Source: Nitrospinota bacterium (GTDB lineage: Bacteria; Nitrospinota_A; UBA7883; JACRLM01). From it: DNA of 13,066 nt. The translations under genes and the position numbers were made by a program. This document shows positions 1 to 6,323 of this stretch, piece by piece. The stretch spans positions 1 to 13,066 of the forward strand of contig JADGAO010000073.1 in the NCBI GenBank assembly GCA_015231995.1, written 5' to 3'. How positions within the stretch are numbered: position 1 is the first letter of the stretch; each line of letters begins with the position of its first letter. The notes under the pieces are model-generated. The model saw only the letters and a list, made by a program, of their open reading frames with translations. It was not told the origin of the DNA and ran no database searches.

Positions 1-558
1 AAGAACCCGGCGTGGATCAACTCCAAGACTGCCGCCAAATTGGGGATAAAGCATAACGATCTGATCCGCGTGACATCGGGAGTTGGCCATCTGGTGACAA
101 GGGCCAACGTGACCGAGTCCATCCATCCCGAGGTCGTTGCGATATCCACGGCGGTGGGGCACGACAAGGTCTGTGGCAGGTTCGCCACGGCGAACAAGAA
201 GGCGAAGTCGCACCAATGGGCTGGTGACGATGCGGAGCACAAGCATATGTGGTGGGACGACCACGGCGTGCATCCCAACGACATTATTCCCGTGTGCACT
301 GACCCCATCGGCGGCTCGCAAGGCTGGTATGATGGCGTTGTGACAGTGGAGAAGGCCAAGTCCGGCGACAAGTACGGAGACGTGGTGGCGGACGTGGATA
401 AAGCCATAAAGTTCTACCACGAGACACTTACCTACAACGTGGCCGGGGCCAACCACAAGAAGATGCATTCGGAGGTGGCTCAGAACGCCGAGCCGGGCAA
501 AATTGAGGTCTCTGGGTTGAACAAGGAGTACAAGGATTTCAATCCGGTTATCGTGTAG
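1..558 (+). CDS. Molybdopterin oxidoreductase catalytic subunit, C-terminal part (5' truncated by window edge)
   Basis: The reading frame is open from base 1, so only the last 185 codons are present. The start NPAWINSKTAAKLGI followed by DLIRVTS and an IHPEVVAISTAVGH segment matches the molybdopterin-dinucleotide-binding domain at the C-terminus of the DMSO reductase superfamily. The later MWWDDHGVHPND...DPIGG...W block resembles the tail of the polysulfide/tetrathionate/arsenate (CISM-like) group. After it comes a Lys-rich tail of about 65 residues that I do not recognise. The catalytic residues, the N-terminal [4Fe-4S] motif and any Tat signal lie upstream of the window, so the substrate cannot be told. 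A TorD chaperone, an Fe-S protein and a cytochrome c follow on the same strand, which supports a respiratory complex. The family is secure; the specific enzyme is open. Confidence 0.85.
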   Translation, partial: KNPAWINSKTAAKLGIKHNDLIRVTSGVGHLVTRANVTESIHPEVVAISTAVGHDKVCGRFATANKKAKSHQWAGDDAEHKHMWWDDHGVHPNDIIPVCTDPIGGSQGWYDGVVTVEKAKSGDKYGDVVADVDKAIKFYHETLTYNVAGANHKKMHSEVAQNAEPGKIEVSGLNKEYKDFNPVIV

Positions 559-590
559 GCGCAAGGAGCCTCTGACTATGTAGTTCCAAG

Positions 591-618
591 CCCCGGAGTC
601 TCGCAAGAGGCTCCGGGG
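591..618 (+). terminator. 12-bp hairpin with GCAA tetraloop between molybdoenzyme and torD
   Basis: CCCCGGAGTCTC (591-602), GCAA loop (603-606) and GAGGCTCCGGGG (607-618) pair over 12 bp with one G-U wobble. The tail is only moderately T-rich (AACTTTCTTTG). It lies 32 nt after the molybdoenzyme stop and 20 nt before the next start codon. It could be a partial intrinsic terminator or an mRNA-stabilising hairpin that lowers expression of the chaperone relative to the enzyme. The hairpin is seen directly; the role is inferred. Confidence 0.5.
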
Positions 619-638
619 TAACTTTCTTTGGAGATGTT

Positions 639-1274
639 ATGGATGCCGATGTCGTTGACGAGCTTTTGTCCGCGAGGAGCCTGTATCTCCTGCTGGGCAG
701 GGTGTTTCTGAAAGAGGTTGACCGTGAATTTTATTCACTCCTGCGTTCGGATATGATGGCCTGTGCGCTTGAGCATTTGCAGGCAGGGCTGGGCGGGGAT
801 GGTGCAAGCGAAGATGATGTTTTAGAGAGACTTGCGGTAGAATACTCCGCACTGTTTATACAGCCTGGGGCGTTTCCGCCATACGAATCCGTCTTCAAAA
901 AGGGAAGACACCTTGCCGAGCCGGCGGATCAGGTGGAAATCATCTATCAGCTAAACGGGTTCGATTATCGTAGCCAGTGGCCATCGCTTTTCCCTGACCA
1001 TATTGGATTGGAGCTGAATTTTGTGGCTTCGCTCCTCGACTCGCAGGTAAAGGCTCTGGAAAAGGGTTTGGGGGAGGAAGCGAAACGGCTGGAAAACACC
1101 CGCGTGGAATTCATGAAAAAGCGCCTGTGCCAATGGGCTTCGCAATATATGGAGAAGATAGCGGAGGCGACCAGCGACCCTTTCTATAATCCCTTCATTA
1201 CCTTTGCCCAATCCTTTCTAGAAAGCGAGGCCGAAAGCGTGTTGGCCCGCTCCGGCGAGGTTGCCAACGTTTGA
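639..1274 (+). CDS. TorD/DmsD-family molybdoenzyme maturation chaperone
   Basis: A 211-residue, all-helical cytoplasmic protein of the usual TorD-family length. Conserved marks are EYSALF at residues 68-73, the FPPYESVF loop at about 79-86, and FPDHIGLELNFVASL at about 118-132, which matches the family's PDHl-x-lEL-x-F motif. Such proteins bind the apo-molybdoenzyme, often at its Tat signal, until the cofactor is inserted. Its position directly after the molybdoenzyme gene suggests that enzyme is its client. The ATG is preceded by GGAG (630-633) with 5 nt spacing. Its stop overlaps the TTG start of the next gene (TTGA), so the two are probably translationally coupled. It shares the fold but little sequence with the second TorD-like protein at 3090-3746. 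Confidence 0.88.
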   Translation: MDADVVDELLSARSLYLLLGRVFLKEVDREFYSLLRSDMMACALEHLQAGLGGDGASEDDVLERLAVEYSALFIQPGAFPPYESVFKKGRHLAEPADQVEIIYQLNGFDYRSQWPSLFPDHIGLELNFVASLLDSQVKALEKGLGEEAKRLENTRVEFMKKRLCQWASQYMEKIAEATSDPFYNPFITFAQSFLESEAESVLARSGEVANV

Positions 1275-2446
1275 CGGACATGGAAGAAAACATAATTGAT
1301 ACGCCGGCCAGGCGCACGCCCCTTTCCATAAACCACGAAGCGTGCATTTACATGCGGAGCGGATTTTCAAAATGCAGGATCTGCGTTGATTTTTGCCCCA
1401 CCACATGTCTTGACCTTGTGGACGGCTCCATAGTATTTACCGAGTCGTCGTGCGTGGAGTGCGGGATATGCGCTACAGTTTGTCCGTCATCGGTGTTTTC
1501 GCTTTCTCGTTTCGGTGAGGGGGCGTTGTTGGATGCGCTGGATGAGGCCTATGAAAAAGACCCTGTCGTAACACTGACTTGCGGGAAAAAGAAATTGATG
1601 GCTCCTGACGGATCGGAACCTTCTGTCCCGGCTCCATGCCTTGCTGTTCTTGGGGAAATTCACCTTGTCAGGCTTGTCGCTAATGGGGCGCAGAAAGTGA
1701 CTTTGACGGCTCCATGCGCGGAATGCGAAGTTTACAACGGAGCTGACGTAATCGGATGGACGGTGGATCGGGCGTCAAGTCTTCTGGGAATACTTGGCTG
1801 GAACACTTCTGCAATAACTTTCGATAAAACACAAGCCAGCCAAAGAGCTCTGCAACCTGTAACAAGTCCTGTGTCGAGAAGGTCATTCCTGAAGGACGTT
1901 GGCTCCAAACTGGCGCTAAAGGCTATTTCAAGCTTTGAGGCTTCAGTCAAAACGGAGGTCGCTAACGGTAGATTATTGCCATCCAATCTCTCTTTACGGC
2001 GGCGCAAGCTCAACGCGGCTCTTGCGAAGGCTCCTGAAGAAACACAGCTTACCGAAAATAATTCGCCGTTCAGAGTGGTCACGGTAGATTCCAAATGCAC
2101 AGCCTGCTGGGCGTGCGGTTCGTATTGCCCGACCGGGGCATTGGAGCGTGATGAAATGGGTGAGGGTGTTTTTATCCGGTTTACTGCGTCCAAATGCGTC
2201 AAATGTTTTGACTGCGCCGAACTGTGTCCGGAAAAGGCTCTGCATTACAGCGAAACATTCCCGTCCTACGCCGTCAAGTCCGCCCCGTCGACGCTGGTTT
2301 ACAGACCAAAAACGTTGTGCGAATCATGTGAGAAACCATTTATGCCTAAGGGATCAGAAACCCGGTGCCCCGCTTGCGTAAAATGGGAGAAATTTCAAAG
2401 GCAATTGTTATCACCATATTTTGAGAAGGAGGTTTCAAGTGAATAG
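1271..2446 (+). CDS. Multi-[4Fe-4S] ferredoxin-like electron-transfer protein with internal SRRSFLK motif
   Basis: A 391-residue soluble protein with no N-terminal signal. The N-terminal pair of clusters uses Cys35-Cys38-Cys42 (CRICVDFCP, first Cys possibly Cys25 or 46) and CVECGICATVCP (61-72). A middle region (about 98-180) has spaced Cys104, 123, 149 and 152 and recalls the MvhD/FrhD-like hydrogenase iron-sulfur domain. The second pair is CTACWACGSYCP (276-287) and CVKCFDCAELCP (309-320). A C-terminal CESC...CPAC (350-369) looks like a zinc ribbon or rubredoxin-like knuckle. An SRRSFLK sequence at 202-208 matches the Tat consensus but sits mid-protein. It lies between torD and a cytochrome c gene, so it probably passes electrons to or from the molybdoenzyme. 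The start is TTG with a 4-nt overlap with torD (GAGG 10 nt upstream); the ATG at 1280 is the alternative. Confidence 0.82.
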   Translation: MTDMEENIIDTPARRTPLSINHEACIYMRSGFSKCRICVDFCPTTCLDLVDGSIVFTESSCVECGICATVCPSSVFSLSRFGEGALLDALDEAYEKDPVVTLTCGKKKLMAPDGSEPSVPAPCLAVLGEIHLVRLVANGAQKVTLTAPCAECEVYNGADVIGWTVDRASSLLGILGWNTSAITFDKTQASQRALQPVTSPVSRRSFLKDVGSKLALKAISSFEASVKTEVANGRLLPSNLSLRRRKLNAALAKAPEETQLTENNSPFRVVTVDSKCTACWACGSYCPTGALERDEMGEGVFIRFTASKCVKCFDCAELCPEKALHYSETFPSYAVKSAPSTLVYRPKTLCESCEKPFMPKGSETRCPACVKWEKFQRQLLSPYFEKEVSSE

Positions 2447-3041
2447 AGGGATATTGTTCTTTGCGGTCACAGCCGCATTTGTGTTCACAATGTACGCCAC
2501 AATGGCGTCGGCCAAAAAGCCGCAGTACGTAGGCAACCAGGGATGCAAGTGCCACAAGCCGGAGCTGGACGAGTGGGAGAAAAGCCCGCATGGCAAGGCG
2601 TTTGAGACGCTGGTGGCGAAGAACCGGTCGAGGGACGAGAACAAGGCGATGCGGGACGCCAAGCTCGACATCAAAAAGGACTATGACAAGGATGATAAAT
2701 GCCTGCCTTGCCACACTGTGGGGTATGGCAAGCCAGGCGGGTACGAGGACGACAAAAGCGCGAAGGATCTGGTGGGGGTAGGTTGTGAGATGTGCCACGG
2801 CCCTGGCAGTGAGTACCGCAACCTGCATAAGGAGAAAGAGGAGACCTTCACCCGCGCCGAAGCTAAGGCGATGGGAGCCGTAAGCGGCAAGGAGGACAAA
2901 GCCGTCTGCATGCAGTGCCATGATCACAAGGATTCGCCGTTCAACTCCAAGCTGGACAAGAAGTACATGTTCAACCACGAGGAGATGATAAAGCTGGAGA
3001 AGGCCTGGCACAAGGTATTGCCGCTCAAGTTCAAGCATTGA
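2439..3041 (+). CDS. Exported cytochrome c554-like multihaem cytochrome c
   Basis: A 200-residue precursor starting at GTG 2439, chosen because a strong AAGGAGG (2426-2432) lies 6 nt upstream. A longer TTG start at 2421 would include this ribosome site. Residues 1-25 form a Sec signal peptide ending in MASA, so the protein is periplasmic. Three canonical haem c sites are visible: CLPCH (88-92), CEMCH (116-120) and CMQCH (157-161). A fourth candidate is GCKCH at 35-39, with only one residue between the cysteines. The N-terminal layout YVGNQGCKCH...W..SPHGKAF resembles the cytochrome c554 family, where the first motif is normally CxxCH. Lys content is very high. The start overlaps the upstream stop by 8 nt, so it belongs to the molybdoenzyme operon and probably serves as its periplasmic electron partner. 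A terminator follows. Confidence 0.87.
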   Translation: MNRGILFFAVTAAFVFTMYATMASAKKPQYVGNQGCKCHKPELDEWEKSPHGKAFETLVAKNRSRDENKAMRDAKLDIKKDYDKDDKCLPCHTVGYGKPGGYEDDKSAKDLVGVGCEMCHGPGSEYRNLHKEKEETFTRAEAKAMGAVSGKEDKAVCMQCHDHKDSPFNSKLDKKYMFNHEEMIKLEKAWHKVLPLKFKH

Positions 3042-3049
3042 CGGGTCAG

Positions 3050-3078
3050 GGCGCGGCTCTTCATGAGCCGCGCCTTTT
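3050..3078 (+). terminator. Intrinsic terminator of the molybdoenzyme operon
   Basis: A perfect 10-bp GC-rich stem, GGCGCGGCTC (3050-3059) with GAGCCGCGCC (3065-3074), loop TTCAT, followed by TTTT. It starts 9 nt after the cytochrome stop codon and ends the rightward operon where it meets the convergent torD-like gene. Confidence 0.85.
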
Positions 3079-3089
3079 AGAACGCCCTC

Positions 3090-3746
3090 CTAAAGACGCC
3101 TTTTAGCGCACCTTGGATCACCCCCAAGCGCAAAGCCCGCGTGAAAGGCGTCTTTTTTTATGAAACTTCCCATGAACTCCATGATAGGTTGGTAGCGTTG
3201 GGCTTTTCCAGTCTTTAGAGCCTCTTTCACAAAAGCCTCTATCCAGTCTAAATGGGATTTGGCAAACTCGTCCAACTCCCCGGCTGGCGCCACTTCAATC
3301 TCTATCGCAAAAAACTCCAACAGAAGCGTAAGATGATCTAGTGCGTGTGAATATTCGGTTGGAATTTCGATCCCCCGCATTTCATAACGCCGTTTCATGT
3401 CCAGGGCCGGATATCCCATGATGTGTCCATGCGCGGTTCCGACGATTGAGCTTCCGTCTTTATCCCACGGCTTATAAACGGATTCGATCAGCGGCGCGAA
3501 TGGTATGATGGGGCCTTCAAAAAGGGAGTGATATTCCCCCTTCATCTCAATAAATAATTCCTCCGGCGTGGCTGGCTCGGATCCCAACGATGGGAAAAGA
3601 AATCCTTCGCATACTGAATGAAGCCACGAGTCCATTTTCCGCTTCACTTCGCCGCCGTGCAGTTGAAAGACGAAATCATGAACAGGCGGTTTGAATAATT
3701 CTGAAAGCGTGAAATATATTTCGCCACGCGGGCTTCTTATTGTCAT
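3090..3746 (-). CDS. Second TorD-like molecular chaperone
   Basis: A 218-residue cytoplasmic protein from ATG 3746. Family marks are EYHSLFEGP (71-79), PLIESVY (85-91) and ALDHLTLLLEFFA (135-147), equivalent to the P-x-Y-E-S-V-Y and PDH-x-x-x-x-L-x-F motifs of TorD/DmsD proteins. It probably matures a molybdoenzyme, either the one at the left edge or one outside the window. It follows arsC on the same strand with an 89-nt gap that holds a 7-bp hairpin. A TTG at 3791 would add 15 residues but lies within that hairpin and has no clear ribosome site, so I prefer the ATG. The assignment rests on motif pattern and length; its client is unknown. Confidence 0.78.
   Translation of the reverse strand: MTIRSPRGEIYFTLSELFKPPVHDFVFQLHGGEVKRKMDSWLHSVCEGFLFPSLGSEPATPEELFIEMKGEYHSLFEGPIIPFAPLIESVYKPWDKDGSSIVGTAHGHIMGYPALDMKRRYEMRGIEIPTEYSHALDHLTLLLEFFAIEIEVAPAGELDEFAKSHLDWIEAFVKEALKTGKAQRYQPIMEFMGSFIKKDAFHAGFALGGDPRCAKRRL
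3092..3155 (+). terminator. Second long-loop inverted repeat with T-run, inside the 3' end of the convergent gene
   Basis: AAAGACGCCTTT (3092-3103) pairs perfectly with AAAGGCGTCTTT (3144-3155), followed by more T residues (run 3153-3159). The 40-nt loop can itself pair through CTTGG and CCAAG. It could act as a backup terminator for the rightward operon, although the stem is also coding sequence for the end of the leftward chaperone gene. The pairing is seen directly; the termination role is inferred. Confidence 0.35.
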
Positions 3747-3785
3747 GAGTTTATAATCCCATCCAGAGAATGTAGCCGCTCTTGC

Positions 3786-3811
3786 AAGCAACGTTGATCA
3801 CTCAGTTGCTT
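3786..3811 (-). other. Intercistronic hairpin between arsC and the torD-like gene
   Basis: AAGCAAC (3786-3792) pairs with GTTGCTT (3805-3811) over 7 bp around a 12-nt loop. No T-run follows on the minus strand, so it is more likely an mRNA processing or stability element than a terminator. Confidence 0.35.
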
Positions 3812-3835
3812 TCAGCATTCGACCGACGCCGTTTT

Positions 3836-4309
3836 TCAGACATTTTTAGAATTCGCCGGAGATTTGGAGAGCGGAGCTATTTTGATTCCCAACTCTTCCA
3901 ATAACTCGCTCACCATGTGTTTCACTTCATCGCGGGTTGCGCGGAATTGCGACATTATCTCTTCCTCGCTTCCCTGCGCCCTGGCGGGATCGTTGAGGGG
4001 CCAATGGAGCTTTTCCACGCCGGGTGGCGCCGCTGGGCAATGCTCATCGGCATGGCCGCAAACAGTGACGACAATGTCAGCGTTTCGTAGCATTTCATCG
4101 GTGAGGCGTGTTGATTCCTGCGCCGATATGTCCACGCCCGCCTCGGCCATTACCGCGATGGCGCGTGGGTTTTTCCCGTGCGCTTCGATCCCGGCGGACT
4201 CTGCGACCACAGTGTCGCCTCCCAAATGTCTTGCCCATCCTTCCGCCATCTGGCTACGGCATGAGTTGCCTGTGCAGATAAAAAGTATTCTGGTTTTTTT
4301 CATAAGCAT
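3836..4309 (-). CDS. arsC: Arsenate reductase, thioredoxin-coupled (LMW-PTPase fold)
   Basis: A 157-residue cytoplasmic protein. The P-loop CTGNSCRS (Cys12 to Arg18) is the Cx5R signature of the low-molecular-weight phosphatase fold. Cys84 and Cys91 (VCGHADEHC) plus Asp107 (NDPA) complete the catalytic set. The three cysteines sit exactly two residues later than Cys10/82/89 of the Staphylococcus pI258 enzyme, so all redox residues are present, and the ATG at 4303 would give identical numbering. This class reduces arsenate to arsenite and is regenerated by thioredoxin. A thioredoxin gene lies 1.6 kb away on the other strand, but no arsR, arsB/acr3 or arsM is visible here. It is the first gene of a leftward pair with the torD-like gene. 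Weak GAG lies upstream of the ATG. Confidence 0.9.
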   Translation of the reverse strand: MLMKKTRILFICTGNSCRSQMAEGWARHLGGDTVVAESAGIEAHGKNPRAIAVMAEAGVDISAQESTRLTDEMLRNADIVVTVCGHADEHCPAAPPGVEKLHWPLNDPARAQGSEEEIMSQFRATRDEVKHMVSELLEELGIKIAPLSKSPANSKNV

Positions 4310-4456
4310 GTTTTCTCGTCACCTCGCCGGGCCGCCTGGCCACGCATTATTCTTGTAAATGGAGCGTCTGGCCGACTTTGGTTTATAGTATTATTTAACG
4401 CCTCTGAGATTCAAGATCGCGCTTGCCGCCGATTGGGCGGTTATGGAGAAATCATC
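4310..4456. promoter_or_regulatory. Divergent intergenic region between arsC and queF
   Basis: These 147 bp must hold the promoters of both divergent transcripts. An AT-rich TTTATAGTATTATTT stretch (4382-4396) is a possible -10 area for queF, but no convincing -35 stands at the right distance. A 5-bp hairpin CCGCC-GATTG-GGCGG (4426-4440) lies 4 nt before the queF ribosome site GGAGA. I see no preQ1 riboswitch pattern and no clear ArsR-type operator. Confidence 0.35.
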
Positions 4457-4906
4457 ATGACTGAAAAATACGAAGAACTGAAGGCTCTCAGAACCGCAGG
4501 CTCCGGCCAGGTCAACTACAACGGGCCGGACGCTGGTCTGCTGGAGGCGTTTGACAGCCCATTTGACGGCGTCGCTAAAAACCCGTCTGGAGCGCAAGCC
4601 ACTATCCATATCGAGGCCCCGGAGTTCACATCGCTATGTCCCATCACGGGCCAGCCGGACTTTGCGGCGATTGTCATAGACTACATACCCAGGAAAAAAT
4701 GCGTGGAAAGCAAATCGCTCAAACTCTATCTGATGGGGTTCCGCATGTCCGGCCAGTTCCACGAAGCCTGCGTCAACCGCATCGCCAACGATCTTGTAAA
4801 ACTGCTCGACCCTGTGTGGCTGAAAGTGGAAGGGCGGTTTACCCCGCGTGGCGGGATAAGCTTCTGGCCGGCGGCTGAATATGGGAAGAGGGGAGTGATG
4901 GATTGA
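4457..4906 (+). CDS. queF: NADPH-dependent 7-cyano-7-deazaguanine (preQ0) reductase
   Basis: A 149-residue unimodular QueF of the short YkvM type, cytoplasmic. It reduces the nitrile of preQ0 to preQ1 in queuosine synthesis. The substrate-binding Cys61 (SLCPITGQPD) and catalytic Asp68 are present, along with the defining QueF motif ESKSLKLYL (84-92) and the FHEACVNRI segment with His102. The ATG at 4457 has GGAGA (4445-4449) 7 nt upstream, which decides the start over an in-frame alternative 24 nt earlier. The stop overlaps the next start (TGATG), so it is co-translated with the sugar-nucleotide gene. No other queuosine gene is in the window. Confidence 0.95.
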   Translation: MTEKYEELKALRTAGSGQVNYNGPDAGLLEAFDSPFDGVAKNPSGAQATIHIEAPEFTSLCPITGQPDFAAIVIDYIPRKKCVESKSLKLYLMGFRMSGQFHEACVNRIANDLVKLLDPVWLKVEGRFTPRGGISFWPAAEYGKRGVMD

Positions 4907-5868
4907 TGAAAAAGATACTTGTCACGGGGGCGACGGGTTTTGTCGGCGGCCATTTGATAACGCTTCTTTCGCGGGAAGGTGGAAACGAGATTGTGGGGAC
5001 ATACCATTCCACTGCACCGTCCGCGTCGTCTCCGGCGTCGTACGTCAAGGTTTCGCTGGACGACTACTCCGCCGTGGAAGATTTGATACGGGACACGGCC
5101 CCAGACGAGATATATCACCTCGCCGCCATTTCCGCTCCGGGGGACGCAAACTCCCGGCGCTTGGACGCGTACAGGATTAACACGCAGGTCGGGTTGTTCC
5201 TGCTCGAAGCGGTGGCAAGGGTCAGGCCGGAAGCCAGGATGCTTTGCGTGAGCAGTTCCGAGGTTTACGGCAAAGTGGAGCCTGGTGAAAACCCCGTGAC
5301 CGAGAATAAACCCGCCAAACCCAAAGGCGCGTACGCCGTGTCCAAACTGATGTTGGAGACTGTATGCGCCCAATACGCCGCCTCGCCCGGGATTCACGTT
5401 GTCGTGGCAAGGCCGTTCAACCACACGGGGCCGGGGCAGGGGGAGAAGTTCGTCGCTCCCTCATTCGCCATGCAGATGGCTAGGGTGGAGGCGGGCTTGA
5501 TGGAGCCGGTCATCAAAACCGGCGACCTGTCGCCCCATCGCGATTTTGCCGACGTGCGCGATGTCGTGAGGGCGTATCCGGCCATGTTGCGGCAGGGCGC
5601 TCCGGGGGAGGTTTACAACGTCAGCTCCGGCAGGCCGGTGAGCATAAACGGGATTTACGAGACGCTGTTGGGTTTCTGCGGGTCGAAGAATATCAGGCGC
5701 GAGACGGATACGGAGAGGATGCGGCCCGCCGAGAACGCTCTGGTTTTCGGATCGAGCGAGAAGCTTTGCGCCATCACGGGATGGAAGCCGTCTATTCCGC
5801 TTGCCAAGACGCTTGAGGATTTGATGGATGATTGCAGACGCAGGGTGGCGGCGGAAAAGCGCGGTTGA
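4906..5868 (+). CDS. Extended SDR sugar-nucleotide enzyme, probably GDP-6-deoxy-4-keto-D-mannose reductase (Rmd-like)
   Basis: A 320-residue extended short-chain dehydrogenase. The NAD(P) motif GATGFVG lies at 8-14, the catalytic Ser region SSSEVYG at 116-122 and the active-site YAVSK at 143-147. The block RPFNHTGPGQG (169-179), followed by RDFADVRDVVRAY, YNVSSG and a late ITGWKPSIPL, is the pattern of Rmd, which makes GDP-D-rhamnose from the GMD product. A GDP-mannose dehydratase or another epimerase of the same family remains possible. The start ATG 4906 shares its A with the queF stop and has GGGGAG (4890-4895) upstream. A functional link to queF is not obvious; they simply share a transcript. 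A possible weak terminator follows at 5889-5921. Confidence 0.85.
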   Translation: MKKILVTGATGFVGGHLITLLSREGGNEIVGTYHSTAPSASSPASYVKVSLDDYSAVEDLIRDTAPDEIYHLAAISAPGDANSRRLDAYRINTQVGLFLLEAVARVRPEARMLCVSSSEVYGKVEPGENPVTENKPAKPKGAYAVSKLMLETVCAQYAASPGIHVVVARPFNHTGPGQGEKFVAPSFAMQMARVEAGLMEPVIKTGDLSPHRDFADVRDVVRAYPAMLRQGAPGEVYNVSSGRPVSINGIYETLLGFCGSKNIRRETDTERMRPAENALVFGSSEKLCAITGWKPSIPLAKTLEDLMDDCRRRVAAEKRG

Positions 5869-5888
5869 TTATTTGGCCGCTTAAAGAT

Positions 5889-5921
5889 AAACTTTCATTT
5901 CATAACTGAAACGTTTTTTTT
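5889..5921 (+). terminator. Possible weak intrinsic terminator after the queF-SDR operon
   Basis: AAACTTTCA (5889-5897) can pair with TGAAA-c-GTTT (5907-5916) with a single bulged C, and the stem runs into eight T residues (5914-5921). The stem is AT-rich, hence weak. It ends just 4 nt before the thioredoxin ribosome site. Confidence 0.4.
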
Positions 5922-5936
5922 AGTCGGAGATCGGTG

Positions 5937-6263
5937 ATGTCTGAGAACGTAGAGCATTTTACTGACGATAATTTCGGGGAAAAGGCTGTCAATTCGCCCA
6001 AACTTACGGTTGTGGATTTTTGGGCGGAGTGGTGCGCCCCGTGCCGCATGATAGCTCCAATGATCGAGGAACTGGCCAAACAGCACAAGGGCAAGGTCGT
6101 TTTCGGCAAACTTAACGTTGACGAAAATAACAAGACCGCCACGCAGTACGGCATCCGGTCTATTCCCACGCTTCTGTTTTTCAAGGACGGCAAGGTGCTA
6201 AAGCAGGTTGTCGGCGTACGGCCCAAGGCGGAGATCGAAGAAATAGTCAACGCCAACGCGTAG
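5937..6263 (+). CDS. trxA: Thioredoxin
   Basis: A 108-residue cytoplasmic thioredoxin of standard length. The redox site is WCAPC (Cys33, Cys36) within DFWAEWCAPCRMIAP; Ala replaces the Gly of the usual CGPC, a substitution found in many bacterial thioredoxins. The cis-proline is Pro77 in SIPTLLFF, and KLNVDEN precedes it as expected. The ATG at 5937 has GGAGA (5926-5930) 6 nt upstream; a GTG one codon earlier is less likely. It is monocistronic by context, with a possible terminator before it and a strong one after. It is a plausible reductant for the nearby arsenate reductase. Confidence 0.95.
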   Translation: MSENVEHFTDDNFGEKAVNSPKLTVVDFWAEWCAPCRMIAPMIEELAKQHKGKVVFGKLNVDENNKTATQYGIRSIPTLLFFKDGKVLKQVVGVRPKAEIEEIVNANA

Positions 6264-6276
6264 TTTTCATCAAGCG

Positions 6277-6309
6277 CCGGCGACGCAATTTGCGCTCGCC
6301 GGTTTTTTT
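6277..6309 (+). terminator. Intrinsic terminator after thioredoxin
   Basis: CCGGCGA (6277-6283) pairs with TCGCCGG (6296-6302). An inner CGCA/TGCG pairing extends the stem, and seven T residues follow (6303-6309). It ends the rightward transcript; the leftward HTH gene stops just beyond it at 6324. Confidence 0.88.
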
Positions 6310-6323
6310 GCGCTCTCGGGGGC

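Noticed and set aside
2346..3038. Long antisense ORF under the cytochrome c gene
   Set aside because: Shadow of a high-GC coding region; the plus strand has signal peptide, haem motifs and a strong ribosome site.
3747..3791. 15-residue N-terminal extension of the second TorD from TTG 3791
   Set aside because: The TTG lies inside the intercistronic hairpin and has no ribosome site at a suitable distance.
4380..4456. preQ1 riboswitch upstream of queF
   Set aside because: Only a simple 5-bp hairpin is visible; the A-rich tail and C-rich loop pseudoknot pattern of preQ1 aptamers is missing.
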